A stretch of DNA of 64,000 bases from contig NW_023503409.1 in the NCBI RefSeq assembly GCF_014529535.1, positions 3,472,390-3,536,389 of the forward strand, written 5' to 3'. Every line of letters starts with the position of its first letter. The first letter of the stretch is position 1. The notes beneath the pieces were generated by a model. It had not been told where the DNA came from and made no database searches. It saw only the letters and a list, made by a program, of their open reading frames with translations. Source of the DNA: Bradysia coprophila (lineage: Eukaryota; Arthropoda; Insecta; Diptera; Sciaridae). Shown here in pieces: positions 33,523-44,580 of the stretch. Both the position numbers and the translations under genes were made by a program.

Positions 33523-36209
33523 ATGACATTAAATTTCAAATTCATGCCAAGCAGAGACAAAAATCCGTCGTTGTTTCATCGGTCACCCGGCATACAAAAT
33601 GTCAACAGACTCATAAGCGAATGGGAAACCGATGGTTACTTTTGTTCACTGGAACCACCAAATGCAGCTGTTCGCGTGTATGATCAGGACAATACCGATA
33701 TTTTATCCTTGGGAATCTCAAGTCAATTCATTGCTGATTCGAAGAATACTGCAGTTGCACTGAACGGCCGACCAATATTCGACAACGACAACTTTGCCAC
33801 GAAATATACGGTTCAACATGCAGTGGCGCTACAAACAGATTCTATCTACGGATTACCAGTTAATTCAACAGCATCATCTGTTGTCGAAAGTGGAACTTCC
33901 AGTTTATTCTACGGACCGCCAGCTGTCGCAGTATCATCTGCTCTCGACAACCGACCCACACTAGAAAGTCCCGTCCGTCGACCGCTAGTGTCATATGAAT
34001 TCAACCATGAATCTTGCGTCGATGATATCATGAACAGATATTCGCCCAGCAGTTTGGTCAACGGTACAGCAGCGTACCCTGCATCTGTTGTCGAAAGTGG
34101 CACTTCCAGTTTATTCTACGGACCGCCAGCTGTCACAGTGTCATCTGCTCTCGACAACCGACCCACACGAGAAAGTCCCGTCCGTCGACCGCTAGTGTCA
34201 TATGAATTCAACCATGAATCTTGCGTCGATGATATCATGAACAGATATTCGCCCACAAGTTTGGTCAACGGAACACCAGCGTATCATGCATCTGTTGTCG
34301 AAAGTGAAACTTCCCGAAACGATTTATTCTACGGACCGCCAGCTGTCGTAGTGTCATCTGCTCTCCCCGATAGAGCCTCAGAAAACGATGGAGCTTTCCG
34401 AAACGATGAAGCATCATCCACCTCAGCAGTATCGGTTTTCGACTCGGAAGTTGGCTCTGACAGTGTTTTGGTGGTGTCGTAAGTTTTGCTTAAATTTGTG
34501 TATAGCGACAAGCATAAAACAGGCTACGTTTTTCTAGAAACTGTCCGGCCGCAACATCACGAAGCAATTCCATCGTCACCGCGAAGAAAAGAAAACCTAA
34601 GCAAAAGAAGGATGAAAAAATTAAATTGGCTCTGGATAAGAAACACAACAAATATGCGGTGAAGGAGCCTTGTAAATGCAAGAAAAACTGCTTGCAGAAG
34701 ATATCTTTCGAGCGTCAAAGCGAGATTAACAAACAATTTTGGGAGCTAGACTACATCGGTCAGAAACTTTATATCCGCTCAAAAACCACAAAGCCATCTC
34801 TAAAACCAACTGCAAGAAATCCCGTGAAATATTTTTTCACCACAGCCAGTGATCAAACCGTTGAAGTTTGCCAAATTTTCTTTCTGGCTACACTTGGATT
34901 CAAACCCAACAACAACACGGTCGTTCGTGATGCTTTGAAGCATGAATTTCCGCGACCCGATGGACGTGGAAAAAATTTGAACAAATGGAAATTCGACGAG
35001 TCGATTGTGGTTGATCATATTTTGTCGTTTAATCCGGAAACGTCGCATTATCGGCGAGAACATGCCCCATTCCGAAAATATTTGCCGTCCGATGTCACCA
35101 TAACAAAAATGCATCAGCTGTTCATGGAGCAACAATCCAACATGTCGTGCTCATACGACTACTACCGAAAAGTGATTGATAAACTGAACATTTCCTTTAC
35201 AAAATTGGGCCACGAAAAATGTGAGCAATGTGAACTGCACGAACAGCACAGTCATACTTCGCCCGTTTGTCAGCAATGCATCGAACATGATCAGCACAAA
35301 CAATTTTACATTCAGGCCAGAATTCAATATGACGCTGACAAGATCATTCCAGATGATCCACAAAACATTATTGTATCGGTTGATATGGAAAAAGTGGTGA
35401 TGCTGCCACGCATGGAACAATTCAAAGAAGTATTGTTCACGAAACGAATCTGTGCGTTTAACGAAACATTTGCACCGGTCGGCGGAAGTTTGACATTACC
35501 TGTGTTCGCATCAGTTTGGCATGAGGGTATTGCTGGCAGGAAAAAAGAAGAGTTGATCAGTTGCTTTCGATCATTTCTTGTATACCACCGAAACGCTTCA
35601 ACCATAACATTTTGGAGCGACAATTGTACGGCTCAGAATAAATGTTGGGCACTATTCTGTTTCATGGTGTACATTGTGAACTCGGATGAAATTGCTGCTG
35701 AAAGCATCACAATGAAATTTTTGGAGAAAGGACACACGTTCATGTCCGCCGACAGCTTCCATCACCAGGTGGAGCTTGCGATGAAACATTCCGATAAAGG
35801 AAATGTTTACGATTTTAACGACTTCGTGAAGTGCGTCCAAAGTTCTAATGGTCAGCGGGTTGTGTGCAAAGAGCTACAGTTTTCGGATTTTGCTGATTGG
35901 CCAGATTGGACGTCTGTATCAAAGTTAAACAAGGCTAAACCTCGACCGTACATAGCAAAGATGTCTAAAATAAAATTCGTTCGAGGAAAGAAGACAATGC
36001 TGTATGCCAACAGCTTCGAGGATGAGTGGATCGAACTCGATTTTATCATGGCCAAACATCAGGGTTTGGTGCCACCTGCTATGAGAACCTCTACTTCTGG
36101 AATTTCAGAAGAAGTGAAATGTGGAATTACTCGGAAGCTAACACAGTTGATGCCTCTGAACCGCCGAACATTTTGGTTGGAAATACCGACAAAAGGTCAA
36201 ACTCATTAA
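33523..36209 (+). CDS. DDE-like transposase of the Sola/DUF7869-like element
   Basis: Two exons, 33523-34478 and 34538-36209 (59-bp GT-AG intron), 2628 nt, 875 aa. The ATG at 33523 is the first in frame; one at 33544 is also possible. The N-terminal 300 residues are low-complexity with a 69-residue unit repeated (SVVESGTSSLFYGPP..VNGT). Exon 2 begins with an NLS-like AKKRKPKQKKDEK, then a Cys cluster CKCKKNC, FERQSEINKQFWELD, the helical block HYRREHAPFRKYLPSDVTI, and a CEQCELHEQHSH zinc-type motif. A candidate RNase-H-fold triad follows: Asp in VSVDMEK (about 35381), Asp in WSDNCTAQNK (about 35619) and Glu in HHQVE (about 35772). No stop or frameshift. It encodes the mobilising enzyme of the surrounding element. 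Confidence 0.78.
33877..34370 (+). repeat. 207-bp coding tandem repeat in the transposase N-terminal region
   Basis: TCTGTTGTCGAAAGTG recurs at 33877, 34084 and 34291, exactly 207 bp (69 codons) apart. Two full units are followed by a partial, more diverged third. The first two are nearly identical, so the expansion is young. Confidence 0.9.
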
Positions 36210-36791
36210 ATTTGATGTTTTTTGGAAATTTCGCGGATGAATAAATATTTTTTGTGAGAACACGGTGGGTCTTTTGATTGATAATTGGGAGGTAGCCTGA
36301 AACGCTTCGACGACTACTTTTTATTGCAGCTAAACTCGAGGTTAAGACAAGCAGTTATAGCATATTTGAGAAGTGTCGTGTCGCTTGAAATTTATGTTAA
36401 CAGCACGTAGTTATACTATACTTACCACCTAAACACGTAGCTGAACCCAAAAAATCTAAAATTTGATTAAAGAATGGAATTGTGTTATTCTGACAGGTCT
36501 GTCCCTTTTCTGAAAGCATTTTGAAAACAAACAGGTGCACAACTTAAAAAAATCAAATTAAAGCGCCAAATTTAAAAAACAAAAAAGTTAAAGTAGACAT
36601 AATCTGTTGAATGTTGCAGAGGCATAACGGTCCTACAATTTTTAAGGTATTTTTACTTATGATACGAACTCCTTTAAAGTACCTTTGTTTTTTGCTCCAT
36701 ATGTAATTTTTCTATCTTTTGGAAAACAGGTTTTTTTCCTTATGAAGTTGTTTAAAATGCGACAGGCCATTGCTACGTAAAAAGACCATAT

Positions 36792-36814
36792 GGTTTTTTT
36801 CCTTATGACGGCAG
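36792..36814 (-). repeat. Right terminal inverted repeat
   Basis: Exact reverse complement of the left end; followed by TATT. Confidence 0.8.
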
Positions 36815-36863
36815 TATTGTCCTCTTTTCTATGCTTACACGTTTCTCTCACGTTTCACCTTAT

Positions 36864-36960
36864 ACAGACGGCAAGTATATCATTAACACAGTTATTGTGT
36901 CATGTACTTCGATGAACTCATTATTTATTTTTGTCGTCGTTGTCGATATCAGATGATACC
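36864..36960. repeat. Diverged MITE copy (ACAGACGGCAAG family)
   Basis: Begins TACAGACGGCAAGTATAT and contains GTCGATATCAGATGA, like the better-preserved element at 43269-43461. Confidence 0.45.
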
Positions 36961-37270
36961 GGATGTTATATACCGACATACTGACCCAATGAACTTTTGG
37001 TATAAAAATTACGTCTCTTGCAATAAAAAGCTTTTCACTAACAACAAGACAACAAGGTGGAATCTAGTCGATTGCCATGGGTGCGGTAGAACGTTACGTT
37101 GTGTTATTGGACATTAATTAAAAAAAAAAATTTTTTTATTGAACAGATTTATTAAAACGACAACAAAAATTTCAGTCATCTGGGTCTCCTCCTGTATGTT
37201 TCATATCACCCTACTTCACATCATTCATTCATTTATTTCGGCAACAGTTAATCATAGTAATCAATATTGT

Positions 37271-38296
37271 TCAGTGTTGCTGTTGATGATTCTGCAGCCC
37301 TTTCAGGCTCTTGAATTTCTTATCGCATTTTTGACAATTGTATGTGGGTCTGTCGTTGATGTGTTTTAATTTGTGTGTTCTCAAGTGAACATTTTGTGAA
37401 AATTTCTTTTCGCAAAATTCGCACGCAAATTGTTTTTCACCCGAATGAATGAGCTTGTGTCTGATGAGGTGACTCTTCCGGGAAAAGACCTTGCCACATT
37501 CGTCACAGTCAAGTACAATTCCGTGTCGTAGTTTGTGGATTTGGAGATCGCTGTTTCGGGTGAATTTCTTGTCGCATTCATCGCATGGAAAAATTGTTTC
37601 TTTGATGACGGCAGCTGCGGCAGCCGCAGCTACTGCTGCATGATGTTGCTCTTTTTTCATGTGTTTTTCCAGGGATTCTTGGTACACAAAATGCAATTTG
37701 CAGGGGTGACAGCTGTATGGTCTTTCATCTAGAAATTTTCCATTGATTGAATTATTGAAATTAATTTTAAACAGAATGTGGTAGAAGCAGGGGCTAAATT
37801 GACAAAATTTGTGAACGCTTCTAACGAACTAGCCTAACGTTCCTTCGAATGCTAAATATTCATCAAACGCTTGAGCAATAATAAATTCCGATTTCGGACA
37901 CTGAACTTAGCCACTACTTCAACAGACTGACTTTTAAACCCTTACCAGTGTGCTTTCTCTTCTGTGGCTCTACTTGTGAAAATTGCATTCCGTCAATACG
38001 ATTTTCACCGGAATGTATGTGAAGATGTCTGGTAAGGTGGCATCTCCGGAAGAAGGCCTGTCCACATTCCTTACAAGCGTACACTACCGTTTTGCTTCGT
38101 TGCGTTTGATTGTTATTTTGAAGTGTGTCCAGCGGTGCATCTTCTACTTCTGATGTACTTTCGTAATTCTCACTTTTAATTTCCACCTTAATCTTCCCAT
38201 ATTCCGGTTCAACTTCTGTAAATGGATCGGTGTCGGCAACGTTATAGTCATCTTCGTCTGCTGGTTCAGATTTTATCCAGCATTCTTCGCCTTGGA
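37271..38296 (-). CDS. C2H2 zinc-finger protein, six fingers (5' exon missing)
   Basis: Two exons: 37946-38296 and 37271-37728, phase 1 at the junction, stop TGA at 37271. A further 5' exon is expected, because the first visible exon opens at an acceptor and has no ATG of its own. The N-terminal part is acidic with SUMO-type motifs (WIKSEPADEDD; KVEIKSENYE). Fingers: CKECGQAFFRRCHLTRHLHIH, CHPCKLHFVYQESLEKHMKKE.., CDECDKKFTRNSDLQIHKLRH, CDECGKVFSRKSHLIRHKLIH, CEFCEKKFSQNVHLRTHKLKH and CQKCDKKFKSLKGLQNHQQQH. The exon junction rebuilds a canonical-type linker (HT-DERPYSC). A poly-Ala run lies between fingers 2 and 3. It is probably a nuclear DNA-binding regulator; target unknown. Confidence 0.88.
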
Positions 38297-38935
38297 CTAT
38301 GAACAATTAAGATCGGAAACGTTAGTTGCTGTTTGATTTAAGTAATCAAATAGTTTATTTGATGCACTATGTATTCATGTTTGTCGGTTATTACTACCTT
38401 TTAGCGGTTGACCCATTTTTTGACAATATAAATATTTATTGTACAATGCAAACTTTTTTAAAAACAAATACAAAGAAATTGATGTCAGAGCTGTCATTAT
38501 TGAAGTTTGACAGATTTAATTTTGAGTGGAATTCAGAGATGGCACGTCTCTCGCGTCTGTATACATCAATTCTTTTAGCGGGAATTGTTTCGAATTTTTG
38601 TTTTACTGCTTGAAAACTCTTCTGTGAACTGTGTGCATTATATGTTGCTGTAGTCCTTTATGGAATATCTCATACATTTCATATAAAAAAGGCCTATGGA
38701 TTCATACTCACTTAAAACAGCTTAAAACAGGCCTCTCCAAATCGCTATAATGTTAATTGTAAATTCAACAGCACAGATTAGATTCGGGATTACAGTCCGT
38801 ACTATTTTTACTTGAGGGAACATTACGATTTATCATTTATTTGTTGTCCTAGCAAGATAAACAAGAGCTCGAAAGAGAAGTGTGACCTACATTGATATTG
38901 AGTTTCAGTCCATGCGCTAACTTATTTGCCGATAT
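38297..38935. other. Upstream intron or 5' region of the zinc-finger gene
   Basis: No clear first coding exon was found on the minus strand. A 95-codon + frame here is not supported by motifs. Confidence 0.4.
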
Positions 38936-39213
38936 TAAATAGCCTCAATACGAACAACACACACTCTACGGATAATAGCGGCAGAGTCAAAATGACCCAA
39001 AATTATATCGGCTAAATTTGAAGTTTTTGGACAAAATGATGTATGAACGACTTGTACATTATCAAAAATAAGGGGCACCTTCCATACATCACTTTTCGAT
39101 TGGACCACAGGTACCACCCGGAACCACCTGAAACCACTTGCAAAAATCAAGCAAAATTTCGACTCTGCCGCTATTATCCGTAGAGTGTGTGTTGTTCGTA
39201 TTGAGGCTATTTA
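38936..39213. mobile_element. hAT-type MITE, 278 bp, with 8-bp TSD
   Basis: Perfect inverted ends of about 53 bp beginning TAAATAGCCTCAATACGAAC. An 8-bp target-site duplication GCCGATAT lies at 38928-38935 and 39214-39221. An 8-bp TSD is the hAT hallmark. Near-perfect arms imply a young insertion. Confidence 0.88.
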
Positions 39214-39237
39214 GCCGATATGAATGTATCATGCCAA

Positions 39238-39395
39238 CGCACCTAGCATTTTAGTAGAATAATGATTATGTCAAATAGAGTATGTTGTGACAGTGTAACC
39301 ACGTAAATTTTCTTTTTTTACACTGTTTCAAGGTCATGTCATATTTCTCTATTTGATTTGACATAGCCAAATAGCAGTACTATGCTAGGTGCTTT
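39238..39395. repeat. MITE of the GCACCTAGCA family
   Basis: GCACCTAGCAT at the left mirrors ATGCTAGGTGC at the right; GTCAAATAGAG also pairs with CTCTATTTGA. A smaller relative with a visible TSD lies at 46763-46854. Confidence 0.7.
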
Positions 39396-39403
39396 GGTAC
39401 GGT

Positions 39404-39590
39404 GTATTATTATCAGATCTGTTACTTCCATCGATCAAAGTATTTTTAATCTGTTGATTTCAAATCTTTTACTTCAATTTGTTAATATGCATTTAACTGT
39501 ATCAATGACAATATTATCCAGACCTTGTCATTATTTTTTTCGTCGTTATCGATAACAGACGAATAGCCGTATGAGACAGGTCAAGTCACA
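39404..39590. repeat. Diverged copy of the 43269-43461 MITE
   Basis: Shares TTATTATC, TACTTCCAT, GATCAA and TATTTTTAAT..GTTGATTTCAAATC, ATCGATAACAGA and GAATAGCC..GACAGGT. Lacks the left terminus. Confidence 0.65.
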
Positions 39591-40237
39591 AAACAACAAA
39601 TTAACCTCGAGAAGACGAAAACGACAAATAAATTTTCCATTAATCAAGTGTTTGTTTACATAATATATTGTCATCAAAATTGAAAATCTAAATAAAATAT
39701 GTTTTCAACATGCGATCTCTCTAAACAATTAGATTTGTAAATTTTTCTACTCAACAATGTGAATAGAACGTTTGACCATCACTGTCAATCGAGCGTTGAG
39801 TAAAGGGACGTCCGAGGTTAATGCACTATTTTTCCTCAAGAAATATTTCACATAAAATCTTCAAGAAGACAGATCTTTTTGCTGAAGCTCCACAATTAAT
39901 TTCAAAAATATATAGAACTAACAAAGTGGGTGGCAAAGATTTCATCAAAACTATAAACACAAAAAGAAGTGATTTTAAAAATACGGTCATCTCAACGTTA
40001 CAACAACTACTGGAAAGCGCTTGACTTGCGTACAACTCTGTAAAGTAAAGAAATTTTCCCGAAATGAAAATGAAATTTAACTGAAAAGTTCAGTCTTAGT
40101 TCAACACTTAGCGATCGAAGTATTAAGTGGAGACATTTTAGTGGTATAGTAGTAGAAATTGAGTGAAAGCAATTGTTTCTAAATTTAATTTTCAAAGGAA
40201 TTCTCACAGTGAATCTTATACCAAACGATACAACAAA
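39591..40237. other. 5' flank of paralogue 2
   Basis: AT-rich. A short + frame at 39821-40024 has no recognisable features. Confidence 0.4.
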
Positions 40238-42596
40238 ATGGTTTACGATTTCGAAATTAACCGTCCATCAACCTATCGTCCGCGACATTACACATCGTAT
40301 ACGGTAAGGATTGTTGTTTTTTCTAGAAATAATTTTCAAAAGGAAAATGTCGAAAATAAATTATGTGTCACCCAAAAATTACATCAATTTCTCAGGTATG
40401 TCTGTGGGTATATGGTCAAGATCAGTTATTTTCGTACATTTTCTGTTTACAATCAAACGTTCTATATGCAGTCGCACGTACAGTCGAACTAATATTTGGT
40501 TTTGTGAAAAAAGTTTTCTTTTTTCTTATAAATAAACTTTAAAATCGTTTGATTTACAACCGACTTGTAACACGCATTTTCGGAAACGCTTCGTTTAACA
40601 TTTTTTACGAATTTCATTACATTAGGCCAATTCATTATCTACTGATGACGATCGGTGATAGTTGCGACATTATTAAAAATGGAATCGTTGAAATATTTTA
40701 TTAATTTAATTAAGGATAAGGTCCCATAATTTCTTAAGGAACCTACTCGTAAATCATATTGAAGCATTAATCAAATGTGAACTGAACGAAAAGTTAAACC
40801 GTTTTAACCTTTTAGTAACCGCAAATGTATCGCGATGTATTCGTTAAATCTGCTACTTACAATACACAGTTTGCTTAAATTACGTATAATTCATACGTTA
40901 ACTTATAAGCTGGAAATTATAAGTTTTATCTTCATACAAGAGGTTCTGGAACGAGACTTACAATTTCCGACTTATTAGTTGACTTATAAGTCATTTTGGC
41001 TAAGAGTCTTATGTCGAGAAACATCCATCGGAGATGAAGGTCTTGAAACTCGTTGGGATAATTGACTTTCGTGTTTATTATTCGTGTTATCACCAGTAAA
41101 TCTGGTACTTCTTTTGTTTGAAATACTTCTCGTTGTGAAACGAGATCTCTTTCGTCATTAGTTTTAACATTGTTTTTTTCTATAAAAGATGAATTGCTTA
41201 TTTTTGTCATCTCGACGATAACATATGACTAGCCGTTTCTAAAAGGCACATAATGCAACATTTACAGCGAGTCTATTTTTGTTTAATTTTGTTGATTTGC
41301 AAAAATGTTAAATGGGAAATTTTTGGAAAACAAATACATAAAGCAAAATCACAGTGAAAATTTCTAACCCAGTTACAATTTACTTGCTAAAAGAAACATT
41401 GATTAGCGAGAAGTTGAATCTGAAAATGAAATTAATGTTAATTTGGTGTGCTTCAACACTATACAGTCACCACCAAATCAATTTTTTATAATTTTAATTT
41501 TTCACGTCTTTTTCAATCCGACGATGACGCTTTCAGCGATAACATCTAATTATATAACATGCAGATGTTGTAGAAATGTGTTGGATTGAGAAGGAATTGG
41601 ATTTTTGTGTAGCCACTGTAGTTTCAGCAAAGTTAAAATGATTAAAAAATTTAAGCGAATCTTTAATTTTTTATAGCCGATTTACTACAACAGCAACTAC
41701 AATACGTATGTGAGTAGAAAACAACTATATTTGAATTTAAAATCAAAATTTAATGTGATAAATATTTCTTAGACGCCGTGGTATCGATTTCCATCAAGTT
41801 TTACGGTAAGTGCTTGTATCTTCTTCTTATTGATGTAGGTGGAATCGGAAGTAGTACTTAAACAGCCTCCATACAACTTGCAAGTGTGAATGGAATAAGT
41901 TGTATTGAAGCTGTTTAGTGGTACTTAGCAAAATATCGGAAAACACGTAGTCACGCAGAGTCACTTAGGTCATTTCAAGAAATCGGAGACATTTCAAACT
42001 TTACTTTCTAGGCTAATGTTCGCCGACCGTACAGATACAATTTTGACTACAGATACGATATCCCTGATTATAGATTCAGGTCTTACACAACAACAGTAAG
42101 TCGTTTAAATTAGTATTTTTCTCGTCCAAGAAGACATTACTAAAATATTTGATATTCAGACTCCCAAGATATTCTCATCGGTTTGGACAGATGCTGACAG
42201 ACACTATTTCAGCCGACGATTGGTAAATTTTATTTCGCCATTTAATTTGACGTGATCAAACTTAGTGACGATTTATTTTAGACCGACGATATCATAGATT
42301 CTCGCGCTACCCGGGCTACAAGTGTTCCGCGCTTTACTCGCGCTTCAAGTTTGGAAAGGTAATTTTTGTTGTAAGGCCCATTATTAATATCATGAATCTG
42401 AATGTAAAATTAATTTTGAACAGTGATAACGACTTCTACGATACTATCTTTCGCGCACGACATGGTAAAAGCCGTTGGAGTAATCTTATTTCGGAGAGTA
42501 TATAAAATTCATTCAAAATTTTTATTTACAGCCATCAGCCGTGCAAGAATGATGAGTGAAGAGCCCACATTATACAGCAGAATTAAATCGTTCTAA
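40238..42596 (+). CDS. Small Tyr-rich, myofilin-like protein, paralogue 2
   Basis: Eight exons: 40238-40303, 41677-41709, 41773-41805, 42012-42095, 42160-42222, 42282-42358, 42424-42464 and 42532-42596; 462 nt, 153 aa. Each exon matches its counterpart in paralogue 1 in order and phase, and exon 4 is 84 nt in both. Shared motifs: MVYxFE..NRPS, PWYR, YDYRYDIP, TSVPRFTRASSLES and SRARMMSEEPTLYS. Paralogue 2 is shorter at its N terminus and in exon 6. The function is inferred as for paralogue 1 (candidate muscle filament protein). The frame is open throughout, so both copies look functional. Confidence 0.8.
41852..41927. repeat. Short foldback in intron 3 of paralogue 2
   Basis: TAGTACTTAAACAGCCTCC.. 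mirrors ..TGTTTAGTGGTACTTA. Confidence 0.65.
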
Positions 42597-43268
42597 ATCG
42601 CGTTGTTCTGACCTAGTAGTGTCTCCAACGAAAATTAATTTCTTTTGAAGAGACTTTTATATGATTCATCCTTTCGCTACTTTCAAATACTTAACAAAAA
42701 TGCATGCACTGCTTTTCTCATCACTGAATCTAATTTAAACTCAACACACCACTTGTTGTGCTGAGAGTGTTACAAACGACTTAAAACGAACGAATTTTGA
42801 TTATTTAAATTTTTTTATAAAATAATGAGATGCAAAATTATTGTAAGTTTATTACACTCTGATTTACGAAAATTTGTTTGTTTTTCATTCTCTCGCTTGA
42901 AATGTTTGCAGCTTGAGTATTTGCCAATTATTTAAAAAAAAAACTGCCCCCAATCTTACAATTTTCCATGTTTATTGTGCGAGTTCTGATCCGAGTGGGA
43001 TGCAACAATTTAAGGTTCAAAATACAATCTTCAATTTCGTGAAATTTGGTGAAAGAGGTGACTTCATTATACAATCAAGAGATAAAACATTTACAAAATG
43101 GAAATGGAGAGTACGTGTCCGAAATAAATGCAGTTTGATCTTGGAACACATGGTTATACGATTGTTGTAGGTTTTAATAGCGAAAAACATTTGAGGAACT
43201 TTTTTTTCAAGATAATTTAAACATCTTAGTTCCATTAAAACTCATTATTATTTTCCTCTAGTGGTTAA
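42597..43268. other. Paralogue 2 3' flank
   Basis: AT-rich. A + frame at 42913-43170 and its minus-strand mirror are not supported by motifs. Confidence 0.4.
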
Positions 43269-43461
43269 CCTGTTACAGACGGCAAGCATATAGTATTATT
43301 ATCGGGTCTACTACTTCCATAGATCAATGTATTTTTAATGTATTGATTTCAAATCTTGTACTTCATTTTTTTAACATGCATTTTACTGTATAAAGAACCA
43401 TATTACCATCATTATTTTGGTCGACGTAATCGATAACAGATGGATAGCCTTATGTGACAGG
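43269..43461. mobile_element. TTAA-inserted MITE (CCTGTTACAGACGGC ends)
   Basis: Flanked by TTAA at 43265-43268 and 43462-43465. Ends CCTGTTACA / TGTGACAGG are inverted repeats. A TTAA target with CC-type termini suggests a piggyBac-like relative, but Kolobok-type also uses TTAA. Confidence 0.65.
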
Positions 43462-43465
43462 TTAA

Positions 43466-44580
43466 TAGCTTGATTGCTTCACACCACTTTCTAACTCGAT
43501 CTGTGTTATGACAAATTGTTTTGTTAGAGCGGTTAATTATTAAAGACAAATTTGCAGAAAGGAAAATGTAAACACAAATCCGAAAGTAGCGTAAAATCAA
43601 TACGGCATAGTTCCAAAACACCGAGTAGAACAGGCCTTCCACTCATCCTCGATAGTTTTGTAAGAAAAATTATCTTCAAGCATTTCACACGACAAGCATA
43701 TCACCGATATAATTGAAGAATTAAACTGTTCCATCTTCTAATCTAAATATATTTTTATTAAATTCAAATGATCCGATTAAAATGAATCAATTGAACCAAC
43801 GAACTTCCTCGTACTTTTACTTATAGAATGTTTTAGTAATTTTCAAGCGTGGGAGAACTGATTTGCTTGGTAAATTCCAGATATTGAACGTTAAATAAGA
43901 GAAAAAGTATTATGGGACCATGCAAGCACCAAATATTTAATTAACTAAATAAACGTTGATTTGTCCATTTCATGCTATTGATATCATAATCAACGAAGAT
44001 CTTAGACAAAAATCCTCTCACGAACAACAAGAAGGCAGGTACCACTTTTGGAATGGAATTTTGAACTCTCTTACGGTCTTTGTATCAATTCGAGAGTAAC
44101 TCAAGATCTCGTATTAGATATCAAAATGATGCCAAATTTAGAATCATTGGAATTTATTTGACAAATTTTTTTCACATTTTAAAAGCTCTCAAAGCTTCAT
44201 TCATGCATGTACCACAAAGATCCATTCACCTTTTCGAAGGAACTATGTTTGAAGTGTGTGTAAATAGAAATAGAAATTCAGCCATTTAAGCATAACTATC
44301 TCGCATTCGAATCGAGTCTGACTTCTTCTTTGTGCTTTAAAAAGAAACGCGTGCGAAGATCGTTAACCTGACACACTTATCATAATGGCTTTAATATGCT
44401 GATTTGTATCCGCAAATAGTGAAATGGAACGAAAATTCCCACAGAAAACGTGTTTTGTGAATAATTTTCGCTAGCAAGTAAATCATTTTCGCGAGCATTT
44501 TCGGTTTTAATTGATCAGTCTCAAATCTGATCTTCATCCGAATAGTTAATTTTTGTGAATTTCGTGGAAACGAAGGAAAA
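43466..44580. other. Intergenic
   Basis: No gene supported; upstream region of the secreted-protein gene. Confidence 0.45.

Larger units (their letters stand above)
32648..36814 (+). mobile_element. Complete TIR DNA transposon with DDE-like transposase (Sola/DUF7869-like)
   Basis: The ends CTGCCGTCATAAGGAAAAAAACC (32648-32670) and its reverse complement (36792-36814) match exactly over 23 bp and then imperfectly (AGGTCTTT). A 4-bp target-site duplication TATT lies at 32644-32647 and 36815-36818. Subterminal copies of CATAAGGAAAAAAACC-like motifs occur near 32730-32755 and 36729-36745, as expected for transposase binding sites. The single gene inside is intact over two exons. Length 4167 bp. 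The 4-bp TSD and protein type fit the Sola superfamily as I recall it; the assignment is inference. Confidence 0.75.

Noticed and set aside
33327-33683. 118-codon + frame overlapping the transposase start
   Set aside because: Different frame from the transposase, no motif, and the transposase frame explains the region.
34626-36209. Reading the DDE-like gene as a single-exon host gene starting at 34626
   Set aside because: That position is TTG, not ATG; the frame joins the upstream exon through a clean 59-bp intron, and the gene lies between matched TIRs with a TSD, so it is a transposon gene and not a domesticated host gene.
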